Counted from the first letter of the stretch, positions 45,309-57,520 are shown. The stretch: 64,000 nucleotides of DNA from Effrenium voratum (GCA_963377175.1 CAUJNA010003827.1:1099146-1163145), one strand, 5' to 3'. A program made the numbers and translations. Notes: generated from the letters alone by a model not told the origin.

Positions 45309-46263
45309 TGAAGGAATCCGAATGTGGCCAAGCCCTCTGATTTGGACCAAAGAGAGCCGCTTTCGGGCCCGACCCATGCGGTCCCCCGTTTCCCTCTGAA
45401 AGGAACGGAACCTCACATAAGGTGAAGGGACACCGAGGCCAGCAAAAACGAAGGCCTGGTCAACAACATCTTGTCTTTGTGTGATCGCCAAACATATCAC
45501 AAACCAAAGCCTTCAAGTTACGGCTCCGCTTTTGCTAATGACGGATGTCAAGCTGCTGTGCAAATATGTTTGAAGTGAAGCCCCTTTTCAGAAACATGCC
45601 AAAGCAAGATGAGGGCGCTGAAATATCGCATGGAATCCAGAAAGTCCAAGCAAACCCACTCATCACTATAGGCCAGCGACCCACGGCAAACCGAAAGAAA
45701 CAAAGAGTTTGCCGCAGTCGTCAGCTACAAACCTTGTCCGCATGTGGTTCTTGGCGGGAATACGGACTCAGCTCCACAAGTGTGGCTGATGCCCTGCAGA
45801 CTTGAGACAACGTTGTGGAACATCATCTTTTCTGTTGTGTTAGCTACGAGCTAGGAGCGGGGTTGCGGTTTCCCTTGTTATGACAGACCGTAAAAGAAAC
45901 AACATCCGAAACGGGATGAGCGCCCACAAATCACCCTTCCCTGCGAGGCGAATAGATCATAATTACCTCAGTTTCGGCTTGTAAGGGGCGTATTCGGAGA
46001 AATCAGTTTTCTTCGATGTTGATCAGTTCCAAGAAGGTGCTTATCATCCAATAACCTATTCCAAAAGGAGATCCGACATCAGCCAGTGACTCGGACTTTT
46101 TCAACTTGGTCCGTATGGTTCCTTCAATTGAAAGAGCCCTATGAAATATCACCCAGTTCTGGGAGATGCGCACATCCTGGCCACCTGGGCTCCGTGCGAA
46201 AGTCACTGGGTAGATGAGATAGCCTTGGCTACGTCAGCAAAGTCCCAAGTAGCTTCGTCACTT
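45309..46263. other. No recognised gene
   Basis: Short ORFs only. Confidence 0.45.
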
Positions 46264-46360
46264 GGCTGCTGGTGACCCCTCTGCAAAAAGTTTGACTTTT
46301 TGTGGAAGGCAAACTCCACTGTTTCCCAAAACGAAGTTCAAAGACCCATCCAAATAGCCA
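46264..46360 (+). repeat. R4 repeat, copy a
   Basis: GGCTGCTGGTGACCCCTCTG, CAAAAAGTTTGACTTTTTGT, CTCCACTGTTTCCCAAAA, then TTCAAAGACCCATCC. Shares the R2/R3 plan: CCCC, A-rich hairpin, GTGG, short tail. Confidence 0.65.
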
Positions 46361-46470
46361 TAAAGCCTAGGCAGAGCTTTTTCTAGTTCTATGTTCTATG
46401 CAACCAGTCCGCACTGCGCACCCCGGGCGCGAAAATGAAAAAAACAGATCGCCAATCAGAAGCCAGCAAT

Positions 46471-46752
46471 ACATCTCTACTCTTGGTATGGGCTGGCAAA
46501 AAACTGACTGTTTTTTGCAGACCCCCAGTAAAAATGAACAGAACCAAAAAACTGAAAAACTAAAAAACCTAAAAAACTAAAAAACCAAAAAAACTTAAAA
46601 AAACCAAAAACTGAAAAACTCAAAAACTGAAAAACTAAAAAACTAAAAAACCAAAAAACTGAAAAACTCAAAACCAAAAAACTGAAAAACTCGAAAAATG
46701 AAAAACTGAAAAACTAAAAAAACAAAAAACTGAAAAACTAAAAAACCAAAAA
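46471..46752. repeat. R7 unit followed by expanded A-rich satellite
   Basis: CATCTCTACTCTTGGTATGG, GTTTTTTGCAGACCCCCAGT and AAAAATGAACAGAACC match 57121-57190. Here the trailing AAAAAACC/AAAAACTG words repeat for about 215 bp. Confidence 0.85.
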
Positions 46753-47494
46753 CACGCCAAGAACCGTGAAGAATGGGTCCCGAAGGTTCTCGGCTCGCCA
46801 GGGTCCGATCCAACCCTCGGGCTTGCTCCAAGGCGCCCCTTTTGGCATGGCTGGGACTTTCGGGGTCGGAGGTTCGACTGCGCAACACGTGGACTTGTTC
46901 AATGCATCTTTGCATATTTCAGAATTCTGGTTTCAAATTTCAGTTTCATTATGGCAAACTCAATTTCAGAATTCTGGTTGCAAGTGATGTGGTAGATTCA
47001 CTTGCGCCATTCAACCTTGATCTGGTAAACCCGACACATGCTTCGAGTATGTGTTGCCCTCATTGGATACTGAGGGCAAAGCAAGTGAATTCCCCCTCAA
47101 ACTTCACCCAAGATTGTCCGGGCAGCACGTGTCAATGTGACTGGTAAATGCGATTCTTTACCCTGGGCGTGAGATTCCTCGGAAGCATCTCAACCCTGCC
47201 TTCAATAGCAAATCAGATTAATCTGGCCTCGAAAGCGGATGTTTACCAGCACCAAGGGACATCTAGGCACATATAGCATTCCATCACCAATCCGCGCTGC
47301 GCTGGCCCCTGCAACAATGGAGGCCATGGCTGCGCCAACCATCGACCGCTTGCTTTTGGCCCCAAGTTCTACCCAAAACGATTTGGACGTGGCCGCCTTG
47401 ACTTCAGACATGGTTTTGATCAAGGATGGGATGGGGCTGCGGGAGAGCTGGGGTGCCGGGTGTATGAGGAGCTTTTCAGGGCTTTCTTTTTGTC
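46753..47494. other. No recognised gene
   Basis: Contains a short duplicated phrase (TTTCAGAATTCTGGTT near 46918 and 46967). No supported gene. Confidence 0.45.
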
Positions 47495-47607
47495 CTAGGT
47501 CCTCCAGTAGAGAGCTTAGCATAAGGCTGCCAACTTTTTTCTGTAGTCTATTATAGTAGGGGAACCCTCCCCCAAAAAAGGGTAAAAGGGCACTACTGGG
47601 GGACCTA
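47495..47607 (+). mobile_element. GTCCTCCAG TIR element, copy 7
   Basis: CTAGGTCCTCCAGTAGAGAG to CTACTGGGGGACCTA, followed by A so the last AG is lost. The interior is almost that of copy 5. Confidence 0.9.
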
Positions 47608-48006
47608 ATGTCATTGACAAACATTTTCAGGACATACTCGGGCACATCTCAGGGAAAATTCAGGCGACTCCTGAACGCGGCTGTGTGCAACCCAAACGCG
47701 CCCCCACCAAGTTGGCGATTTCGATCCTGCGCGGATGCATTTGGAGGTCGGCCAGCTGTTGGATTGCTTGGCAAACTGATTGCTGTAGCCAGGTTGGGAC
47801 AGCCAGTCAGAGTCTATTGTGAATTTGGGAGCAGGGGAAAGACGGGACACAAGAGGGCTTTGACCCCGAATCGCTCCCGTCATATTGTCGTTCATCAATC
47901 TATGAATTGCCATAGAAAGCGTGGTGGGGTACAACCTAACAACCCGGCGTGCGCTTTGCCAACAAATAAAGCTCTGCGTGAGTCCGTCAATCTGGCTGTC
48001 CATCCT
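47608..48006. other. No recognised gene
   Basis: Open frames of 130-140 codons overlap on both strands with no resemblance to known proteins. Confidence 0.4.
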
Positions 48007-48107
48007 CGGTTGCTGTCTGCTCCCTGCTAACTTTTAGTGGCTTAATGGAAAACCCATTAGTTGGCAAAAGTTAAAGTCCTAACATCCCTTGGCAAAATGC
48101 ACCTAAG
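48007..48107 (+). repeat. R2 hairpin repeat, copy e
   Basis: CGGTTGCTGTCTGCTCCCTG, shortened hairpin, CTTAATGGAAAACCCATTAG, then CCCTTGGCAAAATGCACC. Confidence 0.9.
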
Positions 48108-48205
48108 CATCTGCGCGCCAGTCAGACGGCCGGTCCTTGAAACATGTTGAAAGTCAGTGCAGTGAGCACCATCAGCGTCACCGACACCTGGCGGAATTGG
48201 GCGAC

Positions 48206-48292
48206 ATGGGTATGGGTCAACATTGAACCACCACGGGACCGCAGGCTTTATCCATTTGTGGTACGTACCTGTTTTTGACCCACAGCCACATG
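48206..48292. mobile_element. TIR2 element, copy f
   Basis: ATGGGTATGGGTCAACATTG and TTTTTGACCCACAGCCACAT ends; short interior. Confidence 0.65.
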
Positions 48293-50315
48293 ACAGGATC
48301 TTAAGACATTGAGGGATGCCACCAGCCTTTTTTTCTTCCGGACAAAATCTCCTGAGACATGGAACCCGACTTTTTCGAGTTCCTTTCGTGAAGCTTGCAG
48401 AGTGTGTTCGATGACGTAAACTGCAGGGTCCCACAAGCTCATGTCTGGCTGTCCTCTCGATTTGAGGAACGACATTGAAGCTGGAACTAGCAACTGCAAG
48501 CCTGACCTTTGTTGAACCGGGGCGGAATCATATCTGCATTCTCAACAACCAGAATCCCTCTCCAAACAAATGGAGGAATCTCGTGAAACATGTCAGGCAT
48601 ACACCCGAAACAATGTAATGCAAGGGATCGCAAGAGTGGTCGCATCGCCCTGATGCTCTCCACTTGACGACCTTCATTTTGGCGCACATGCCACGTAGTA
48701 GCCAACAGGCCAGTTCGGGCGGCCATCAAGAGACCTCCATGACATGAACTTGGGCTCACTCCATTCTTGCGAGTTTGATGGTGATTGATACTGATCTTAT
48801 CACTGGGTTCACATGAGACAATCCATATTCATGCAAAGCGATACTGACTGTGAAAATCATATCCTGATCCAAACACTCTCATGTAGCAAGAAAGGGTGAG
48901 GCGGTTCAGGGCGTAAGCTGGGTGCAAGCCCTGTAGACCCCGCTGAACAACTATCGGCAAGGTGACAAAAGACCAATCAGGACCTCCTTGCCCAAAATCA
49001 TAACCACTCAAATACACGCACTTGAATGAGAGAACGGTAGCCAAATGTCAGCATCCAATGAAGGACTAACGTCCTGTACCCCTAAAGTTGTACCTCTAAG
49101 GCTGTACATCTGAGGGTGCACGGATTGCAGCCCAATCTCCTGGAGAGCCATGCCGATTTCGCTAGAGGCAGGGCTACAATGTCAGGGCTACGTGGCAGGT
49201 CCATGATCAAGGGGCTATGCAATGCTATACATTTCTTGGCAGACGCACAATGACCGTTGGAACTTCCCCTGCATTGTGGGGCTCTGAAGACGTTGGGTGT
49301 GAGCCGTAAGCCCACAACTCCAGCTGTTCCCTGAATCAAATCTTGATCGCAGCTTCGCACCTTCGCCTCTCATGTCATGGTCGGTTTCTAGACTTACCCC
49401 GGAGCCCGCTTGTTGAACATACATGTTCGCAAGCCATGCTAGATGTTGGCTTCAGCTTCAACCCAGTTTGCCAAACCTGCCCTCAAGCCGCCCCATCCGC
49501 TCACCAATTCCGGCCTGCAGTGCCGTCATGGAGATCATGATTGCGGAAAATCCGGGCCCCACGGCCAACCAATTCGACGCCCACGGCGCTTTGAGAAGCC
49601 TAGATCCTGGAAGGAACTTAGATCCTTCGTTTCGGCTCGTCCATGTACCTCCTATCTCGATCTATGTCCGGCCTCAAAAAGTCTGAGCAAAGGCGGAGCA
49701 GTCTGACAACCGGTGTGGCGCAAAAGTGCAACCTACTGGGATGAGAGATTGCAAACAGGTGATGTCCGGAATCTGTGGTGTTCAGAAAGGTCGAAATGCT
49801 AAACATTCAAACCCGCTTGCTTGTACTTGTGAATTGGAGACACAGGAAACACGGCCCAGCCAGCGCCACACTTCACAGGCAGTCCTGACCATCCCGATCA
49901 ACGAGTCGCCGCAATCCGAATCAAACATACCCTCAGGCTTTGGATGTGTCGAATTAAGGACCCCTGTAAATGGTGGGTTCCATGCTCGGCTTGCAGTGAA
50001 GCACGCTGGGCTTCCAACTTGGATGCATTGCCATCAAGCGGCACAAACAAAAACGAGTTGCCACTCAAGGCTCAACGCAGCACCGAGCCGGGCTTGAACA
50101 ACTTTGATCCTCGGAATGGGATGTTGACCCTGCGTGAATTGGCTTTTCCGCCCAGCGACGGATCCTCCGCACGGCAACACGCCCCCTCCTCTGCGCTGTG
50201 TCCAGATGGGTTCAAATGCCGTCAAACACGCATCAGCCAAAGGAAACTGCTTTTCTGTGATGCCCCCTGACTTTTGGGAGAAGGCGGCAGGGGCAATTTC
50301 AAAAGAGTACTGTTA
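48293..50315. other. No recognised gene
   Basis: Two kilobases of apparently unique sequence with short ORFs on all frames. Nothing supported. Confidence 0.45.
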
Positions 50316-50430
50316 ACCCCGGATTAATAAACCCCTGGTTGATGAATAGGGGGGTGTCTCTTTTAGTGGGGATTCATCACTTTTGGAGGAAACACCCCCT
50401 AATAATGGGACGGGTTTATTAATCCTGGGT
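50316..50430. mobile_element. Palindromic TIR element with GGATTAATAAACCC ends
   Basis: 115 bp with 19-bp inverted ends differing by one base: ACCCCGGATTAATAAACCC and GGGTTTATTAATCCTGGGT. Pairing extends a few bases further out with mismatches. It is similar in plan to the palindrome at 54741-54870. Confidence 0.8.
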
Positions 50431-51595
50431 CAACATTACTGTGGAAGTAGATTTTCGAAATTCAATGGTCACCCATGCCCCAGCAGCATCTTCGAGAGGG
50501 TGAGGATGACGCTGAATTGTCAATTACCACCTCAGGCAGACAATGATTGAGCAACTGCACATGGATGTGGGCCGCTCATGAAAAGAATCCGGCACGCCTC
50601 CAAACCCCAGGTCGTCTGCCATGTATCAAGGGATCGCCCTCCAAAAGCCAAGAAAGACTTGACAAAAGTTCATGGCTACTGCGCCAACAAACCTGTCAAT
50701 GTTTAAACCAACAAAGCCAGGGATAAGAGCTGCCAACGTCTTCAGACACCCCCACTCGTCCCCTCCAATGAGTAAGACGCGCCTCATCCTTGGGACAGGG
50801 CCCGATCTCCACGAAGGTGTTCTTGACCCTGGCAAACGAAACGAGCTTCATCTCCCAAACACCCGGAGTTGGGAGCAGCAAGAAACATCGGGTGACCCGG
50901 TGACGGGCCCTAAATGCAGCCTGGGATGCCAGACACATCAGGGAATGCGAACGGGAACCTGCTGAGCTAAGTCCAATACCCCGCACATCCAAACAGGGCC
51001 CAAACCCACCCTCTTGGTGAGGGTTGGAGTAGACAGGGAACGCATGCCCGCCCAAAACGTGCCACTAGTTAGTGGCTTGGATTTGTGGTTTGGTGGTTGA
51101 GGAGGGGCTGCCCATTAACCCTCAAAAGCCAGGGACCAACTCCAAACCACCAATCCAACCCACCAGCTAAGGATCATCTGAGTACTGCGGCTGCTCCCGA
51201 AAAAAATATACTTCGCTTCGAGCACTCCACGCTCACGAGCTTTCGACGGCGAACACGGTTGTGTGAATTCAAGCATGGTTTTCGAGCGGCTTGGGGCCTT
51301 TGACTGCTCAACATGCTTTGCGTTGAAAGCCTATCCACCTGTGTGTGTGTGTGCGTGTCAAACTCCACTTGTCTGCGAGCCGATCTCGAGAACTGAAACT
51401 GCGGTTCCGTTAACAAAAGCCAAGTCCCTTCCAAAAAGAAACCTGACGGGATTAAACAAAGTTGCTTAGTCGCAACCCAAAGCAACACACAAGCATCACC
51501 CTTTCCGAGCCTCAGGGTACACTCAAAACACGAAGGCACCAATGCAAACCCAACGGTGCGCCGGGCGGGACATTCAGCAAAACCAGACTGCTCTG
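50431..51595. other. No recognised gene
   Basis: Short ORFs only. Confidence 0.45.
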
Positions 51596-52135
51596 GCGGG
51601 ATACTGGCGGGATCCACTGCCGAATACTGCCGAGCCGCTCCGGCTCGATACTGGCCGGATACTTGGCAGGATCCACCGGCAAGGGATACTCAGCGGGATA
51701 CTCGGGATCCACTGGCGAGCTACTCTGGGAGATCCACTGGCGGGCTGTTTTGGTGGGATACTCGGCGTCGGCGGGATCCACTGCGAGCTACTCTGGGATA
51801 CTCAGCGGGATACTCGGCGGGATCCACTGGCGGGCTGCTCTGGTGGGATACTCGGCGGGATCCACTGGCGGGCTGCTGTGGTGGGATACTCGGCGGGATC
51901 CACTGGCGAGCGGCTCTGGTGGAATACTCGGCGGGATCCACTGGCGAGCTGCTCTGGTGGGATACTCGGCGGGATCCACTTGCGAGCGGCTCTGGCGGGA
52001 TACTCGGCGGGATCCACTGGCGAGCTACTCTGGGATACTCAGCAGGATACTCGGCGGGATCCACTGGCGAGCTGCTCTGGCGGGATACCTTGCGGGATCC
52101 ACTGGCGAGCTGCTCTGGCGGGATACTGGGTGGGG
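51596..52135 (+). repeat. 38-bp minisatellite GGGATACTCGGCGGGATCCA
   Basis: About 13 units of 37-50 bp, each with GGATCCACTGGCGAGC or GGCTGCTCTGG variants. The first four units (to about 51760) are the most diverged. Arg/Ser/Gly- or Pro/Ser-rich long frames on both strands come from the repeat. Confidence 0.95.
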
Positions 52136-53474
52136 GCGTGGTGTAGAAGCATCGCAAACGCGGATTCCAACATAAAATCTAACAACCCCTTCCTGTCGGG
52201 TGGGGAAACAATGCGAAACCCGTTCAGACCCTTCGGAAGCGGCGGCCAGCCCCCCACTCCACTTGACATGGACTATGGATGCAACACGCCCTGCAGGCCG
52301 CGTCCGATTGAAATACTTAGTCTGAGGCCAACCATTCATGTGGTCGGTTGACCAAAAATGGTGTGGAATTTTGTTCATTTCTGGAGGCCCCCTTGGGCGG
52401 CAACACAAATGTTGCCTGCGCCTACTGTTGACACCCCTCCCCATCAGACATCATCATAGTACCATCCACTCCAACCACACACCCGTTTTAAGGCTCTATA
52501 TGACCAACCTGCTTTCTGCTGGTGCATACTTACCTTTTGGGTTCCTTTATTTTGTGCTGGGAAAGTTGGCAAGGGAAGCTGATGCCCAGCTTGAGCTCCA
52601 ACATCACAGAGGTTTGGGTTGCAAGAGACCATGCAAGAGACCGAAACTTCACTGGTGTCAAAAATGCTGGGACTGCACAAACCAAAACGAACAAATACGC
52701 ATCGACGGTTGGCTTCCTTTTGGGACTGTTGGCAGCTGTCTAGAAAGTCCGACCCATCTGGTCGGCTAGCAGATTTTCTCCAATGCAACGCATCTGTCAT
52801 GCAGCCCACAGCTTGCTTGCTTGCTGTAAAGCAAGCGCACTGACGCATCTACGTCTAAGCATGCAGTTGCATCTGAAGTTGGTCTTCGTAACAAGATGCC
52901 ATTCTGACACAGTCAGCTGGGCAAAGCCCCAAACAATCAATTATGCCCCTTAGACACGGACTGACACTACATAAAACTTGCCGAATCTATTCATAGTATC
53001 TGGCCGATTGAACACATGCCACATGCCCGAGGTCGCAACCCCCCCAAAACTGTGAGGTTGCGATTCGTTTGCCCACTTCTCGAATGCCAATGCTGTCCAT
53101 GTTGCTCACCAGCCCTTGGCAAATCGCCGCGCGTGATGGCTCCCGATGCGGGTATTGGAGCCACGCCAATTCTCCTCAGGCTTGGCCTCTCGTATCCCCC
53201 TTGGCCTTGAGAGTCGTGTCAAAGGTCCCTAACGCAGCCAAGTTGGCAAACCAGCTCAACGATCATCTGCCATGTTCGGGGCGTTAAAGGGATTCGTTGT
53301 GCCGACCCTTGGAAAACAAGGGCTTCCTTTGTGCTGATTTGTAATAATATACAAAGAAACCAAAGAAATGAACAACGCTGTAAAATCACCCCCCCCCCCC
53401 CCACCCCTCGCGGATAGAATGTCCGCGGATTCCATGTGTCTAGTTGTCCGATCAAAGGGAACAAAACACAACCA

Positions 53475-53477
<3 letters not shown>
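52136..53477. other. No recognised gene; C run
   Basis: Unique sequence with short ORFs and a long C run at about 53388-53402. Confidence 0.45.

Positions 53478-53522
<45 letters not shown>
53478..53522 (+). repeat. CA dinucleotide microsatellite
   Basis: About 22 uninterrupted CA units. Confidence 0.97.
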
Positions 53523-53524
<2 letters not shown>

Positions 53525-54456
53525 CGGTTCCATGCAGTTCCAGGGTGCACCACCCTGTCGCTGCGCGTCAAAGGGTACAGCTTTTTTTATGATGCAACAG
53601 ACCACCTGTAGAACTTCAGTGGCGCGACACTTTGAGTCCTGCCTAAATCACCCCCAAACGGCCTTAGATCCTCGCCGAGATTCCTTTGGCCAAGGGTCAA
53701 CGTCGATCCATCGGCCATTCCCGAAGCCGTCGAATCTTATAAGCCACGCTCACGATCCCATGGAAGTCTGCGTCCGTGGCGCTGTGGGCTTTGGGGATCC
53801 GCAACGAAACTTTGGGGTCCCTGGTCCCTTCAATCGCTCGTTTTAAAAAGGCACCGACCGATCATAAATATGAACATGGTCGACATTGGGGGGCTCAGTG
53901 TTTGGTGAGTACTCACATTCACTGTGGCTCGTGACCTTGCCTGGTGTGGAACCCCATTCACTGTGCATGGTGACCTTGCCCTGGTGGTGGGGGGTTTGAC
54001 CAATGTATGGACCCTGTTGTAGCCTTCCTTCGAAGGCGACACCCAATAACACCTTGATTCAAAAGGGGAACCCCCCCCCCAAATAAGAGCAGTTCTTCTT
54101 GGGGAACCAGCGAAGCGCGCCCATCCAAGCGTCTGGGTATCGACTCACAAGCGTTCAGTCAATGTGGATGGTCCCGTTGAAATAATTCACAGGCCCAGTC
54201 TTCCAACCACAACTCTTCAGCCGACGGACCCCAACCTGGGTAGTTGCTCAGCTGTGGAGGTAAATGACAGCCCTGGTAAATAAACATCGAACCAAACTGA
54301 ACCAGTGGAGACCGTTGATTGTTCAGGGAAACACACCAAAGACGACAATGGCGTGAAGTTCCCCCACCCGCAGTCGCTCCCCCAGCTCAACGCCTACACG
54401 GAGCCAGACCACCGCCCCCAAGTTTTGGGATCGCACGATTTTTCGATCTTTCTGGA
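53523..54456. other. No recognised gene
   Basis: Contains a short direct duplication around CATTCACTGTG..GTGACCTTGCC (53925-53980). No supported gene. Confidence 0.45.
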
Positions 54457-54568
54457 TTGCCCGCTTTCAGATCCCCGCCAAAAGCGACTAACTTTGAGTG
54501 GTTCAAATGGAAACTACCACTTGTAAGCCCTAAAAAGCTAAGGAACCGGATGGCTGGGAGCCACCAAG
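54457..54568 (+). repeat. R3 hairpin repeat, copy b
   Basis: TGCCCGCTTTCAGATCCCCG, GCGACTAACTTTGAGTGG, AAATGGAAACTACCACTTG, AAAAGCTAAGGAACCGGATG, GCTGGGAGCCACCAAG. Confidence 0.88.
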
Positions 54569-54740
54569 ACTAGAGGGATCCCGAATCTTTGCCATTGCAG
54601 TCAACTAAACAGCTCTGAACAGGGCCAGGGATATCTCCCAATTCCCAGAGCGCCACTTTCCGCTAGCGGAGTGCGCTGCCCTGTCTCTCTGGCTGCTTCC
54701 GCAGTTGAACAGCGTGCACTTTGAAAATCTGGCAGCCTAA

Positions 54741-54870
54741 TGTTGACGCCATATTAGTAAACCTAAGTACATTAATATGGGGGTGTTCCTGTCCAAAAGT
54801 GACAATTCCCCACGAAAACCTGGGACACCCCCATATTAATGAACAGGGCTTGATAAATATGGGGTGATCG
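54741..54870. mobile_element. Palindromic element with perfect 17-bp inner hairpin
   Basis: CATTAATATGGGGGTGT (54770-54786) is perfectly repeated inverted at 54825-54841. Outer sequences TTGACGCCATATTAGTA and GATAAATATGGGGTGATC pair imperfectly. Confidence 0.75.
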
Positions 54871-55245
54871 TTACTTTGTCAGCGGTCTCACTGATTGAAA
54901 ATCCAAACACGATACTGAAGCCGGTCGTCTTCCAAAAGCAACACAGAAGAACACACAACTCAGCAAAAAGGGCGTCCCCGATGAATGCAACGACTGCACG
55001 TGAAACAACCTGCAAGACGTCGAGGGAACGAAAGCGGCGCTATCCTCCTTGAGGGATCTCGTCTTGCCGCTATCCGACAGGTTTCAACCGCGAAACAAAA
55101 CCGAGGCAGGGCGAAGCAATGGACTGCCTCCGCCAACCTGCGCGCCCAGGCTGCGCGCCAGGTCTCGCTTCAACCAGGTCTCACATTCCGTCACGGACCT
55201 GTAGGACAGCCCCCAGTTCCCAGTGAAAACACCACCACCAAGGCT
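54871..55245. other. Possible exon-like stretch, unidentified
   Basis: 55060-55200 reads AAIRQVSTAKQNRGRAKQWT on the plus strand, GC-rich and protein-like, but not recognised. Confidence 0.2.
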
Positions 55246-55365
55246 CGGTTGCTGTCTGCTCCCCTGCTAAAAGTTTAACTTTTAGTGGGTTTAATACGGA
55301 ACACCAATTCATTAGTTGGCAAGAAGTTCTTCAGTCCTAACATCCCTTGGCAAAATGCACCTACG
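55246..55365 (+). repeat. R2 hairpin repeat, copy f
   Basis: CGGTTGCTGTCTGCTCCCCT, hairpin CTAAAAGTTTAACTTTTAG, TTTAATACGGAACACCAATT, then CCCTTGGCAAAATGCACC. Confidence 0.9.
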
Positions 55366-55609
55366 GCTTCTAAGATCTTCGAAGCGATGGTTATTGTAAG
55401 CCTTGAGGATTGTGAGACCCCGCTTTCCGGCCACGGCTACCCAAAAGCGCGGGGCCGCTGGCCTGTACATGAGCCGTTGCACTCCGAACTCTTGTGCGGG
55501 TGCTCTCCAATAAAGCGTGCGAATCCGAATTCGGGTATGCCGGCGCCGAGGCAATGCAACCAAGAAAAAAAAACAAATGTCGATCTCGCTTTTTTGAACC
55601 GCACCTAAG

Positions 55610-55682
55610 GCAAAAAAACTGGTCACACACATGGGCGACTCCCGGACAAAAAAAATCTGGGAGTCGCCCTTTCTTTTGCCTC
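55610..55682. repeat. Hairpin with perfect 11-bp stem
   Basis: GGGCGACTCCC (55633-55643) and GGGAGTCGCCC (55659-55669). Flanks AGGCAAAAAAA and TTCTTTTGCCT extend the pairing loosely. Confidence 0.7.
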
Positions 55683-55883
55683 GGTGGACGTCTTTAGAAA
55701 GCAATCTTACATAATTTACACCTGTCAGCTGATCTGCTCTATGGCAGGAGACCGGCCAACGAATGGAATGATCATGTGTCTGTTGATTTTCTTTGGGTTA
55801 TCAAAGTCAGAAAATGGTTGGTTGTTTCCCTTGAACCCACAACTTGGGGGGTGACTTTGACCATGATAAAATTATGAGGCCAG

Positions 55884-55976
55884 TGCTAAGAGTGTTTTGC
55901 TTTTAGTGGTGTAATGGAAAACCCATTAGTTTGGCAAAAAGCTAAAGTCCTAACATCCAAGCAAAATGCGCCAAAG
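55884..55976 (+). repeat. R2 hairpin repeat, copy g (5' truncated)
   Basis: Starts at GCTAAGAGTG, lacks the CGGTTGC head, keeps TTTTAGTGGTGTAATGGAAA and CCAAGCAAAATGCGCCAAAG. Confidence 0.85.
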
Positions 55977-56540
55977 TATTCGCTTTTGATGTGGCAGCAC
56001 ATGGTGTGTGTGTGTGTTTTCTTTAAAATGGGCATGCCGCCGGTAAAACTTCGCAACCTGTTTCAATAAGGTCAACCTTTTAGATGGCTCAAGGAAGGCC
56101 TCGATCTCTGACTCCGGGGAGGTGTGAAGATATGGCTGGCTTCCTCATCCCCTGCTAAACTGTACAGCCCTTAGGTCTCTCCAGGAATCCGTCACCCGGA
56201 AAAAGCTGGGTTCTGAGAAAAACAATTGATAAAGCAAATGGAACAATCGGTACCGCAGTGGAAACTTTGGTCCAATCAAAAATGCGTGGCATGCATGGAT
56301 GAAGAGCTTGAAGGCAGTTCTCAAGAGGCACCAGCGCGGTTTCCGTCAAACAAACAAAGATACTACCTCAAAAACTACACCTGCAACCAAGACTTGCAGA
56401 GTTTACGCGACTTGCGGATGTGCCAGTCAACATTACTGCGGAAGCAACTTGTAGGTATCTGTTGCTGTGGATCTTTCCCACCCACCTGCCCATGACCTGC
56501 TTGGAGTTTCCCTGTTGAGCAACATGTGGGCATCCTCCAG
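55977..56540. other. No recognised gene
   Basis: Short GT run near 56005; otherwise unique sequence with short ORFs. Confidence 0.45.
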
Positions 56541-56649
56541 CCATTTGCTTAAGACCCCTGGAGAAAAAAAAACACATTTTTCCAGTAGTGATCAGTTCTC
56601 TTTAAAACCAACAGGGGAAAATCACAATCATTTCTTAACCAAATGGAAG
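56541..56649. mobile_element. R6 TIR element, copy b
   Basis: CCATTTGCTTAAG and CTTAACCAAATGG inverted ends; shared interior CAGTTCTCTTTAAAACCAAC. Confidence 0.72.
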
Positions 56650-56774
56650 GCGTGTGCGGGGTTTCCCTGAAACATGCAAGTCCCAAGGAGCAGCTGACAT
56701 CACGCTGTATGGGCGCACAGTCTGCAGACCTCAAGGTCGTCAACACCTCGGATTTCGGCTGCACGGACTGCCCT

Positions 56775-57002
56775 CATGGCCAGGGGTCAAAACCCATGGT
56801 GCCATTTTGGGATACTTACCCCTTAAAACTCCAAGCCCTGGGAAAGTTAATCTTTTACAGACCTTCAGCCCATGTTACCCAGAAAGTTGAAAAGTTGTGC
56901 TTTTAAGAGGTGAGGATAGGTGCGCCACCCAGTTTAGTCTATTTGTTGTGGGGATTGGGATGTGCACTGGGGCGAACCGGAATTTTGACCCACGGCCAAA
57001 TA
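56775..57002. mobile_element. TIR2 element, copy g (long)
   Basis: CATGGCCAGGGGTCAAAACC and TTTTGACCCACGGCCAAAT ends. The right half matches copy b (GCGCCACCCAGTTTAGTCTA, GGGGATTGGGATGTGCACTG); about 90 extra bases sit in the middle. Confidence 0.7.
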
Positions 57003-57120
57003 TGCCCAAGCTTTGGCGACGTTCATGTAAAGCTTGGCTCCAGTGTGACGTGATGGGCGGTTCACTTTGCACTCGCTCGATTTCCGGCATCAAAAACAAG
57101 GAAACCAACCACCACTTGCC

Positions 57121-57210
57121 ATCTCTACTCTTGGTATGGTAGCAAAAAACTTTGTTTTTTGCAGACCCCCAGTAAAAATGAACAGAAACCAAAAAAACCA
57201 ACCAAAAAAC
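57121..57210. repeat. R7 unit, unexpanded copy
   Basis: Matches 46471-46550 but is followed by only about 25 bases of CCAAAAAA words. Confidence 0.75.
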
Positions 57211-57520
57211 GCATGCGCTGACTCTGAGCCAAGGTGCGGAAGGCAAAAAGCGCCTCCAGCAGACCGCGCACTCTTGGGGCCCAGGGGCGCCCCGCGATCT
57301 CGGCAGACGGCAGGCGCGGGAGGTTGGACCATCTGATGTGCGGCCCTCCTTGCCTCTTTGGGCCGGAGGGTCACTCCACCGACCGGCTGGAAGAGAGAAA
57401 GGGAAACCAAGGAACTCTCTGGCAAATTGGGTTTGGATCTATGGAAGTTGTATACGACTGAATATGAGGCGTGCATACTGGCTTCCGAGCTTATACTGGT
57501 GCAGAACAGGGCATTCTGGT
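57211..57520. other. GC-rich stretch, no recognised gene
   Basis: 57230-57380 is GC-rich with open frames in several phases; none recognised. Confidence 0.3.

Noticed and set aside
51462..52351. Four overlapping 140-270 codon ORFs
   Set aside because: Generated by the 38-bp minisatellite; no non-repeat domain.
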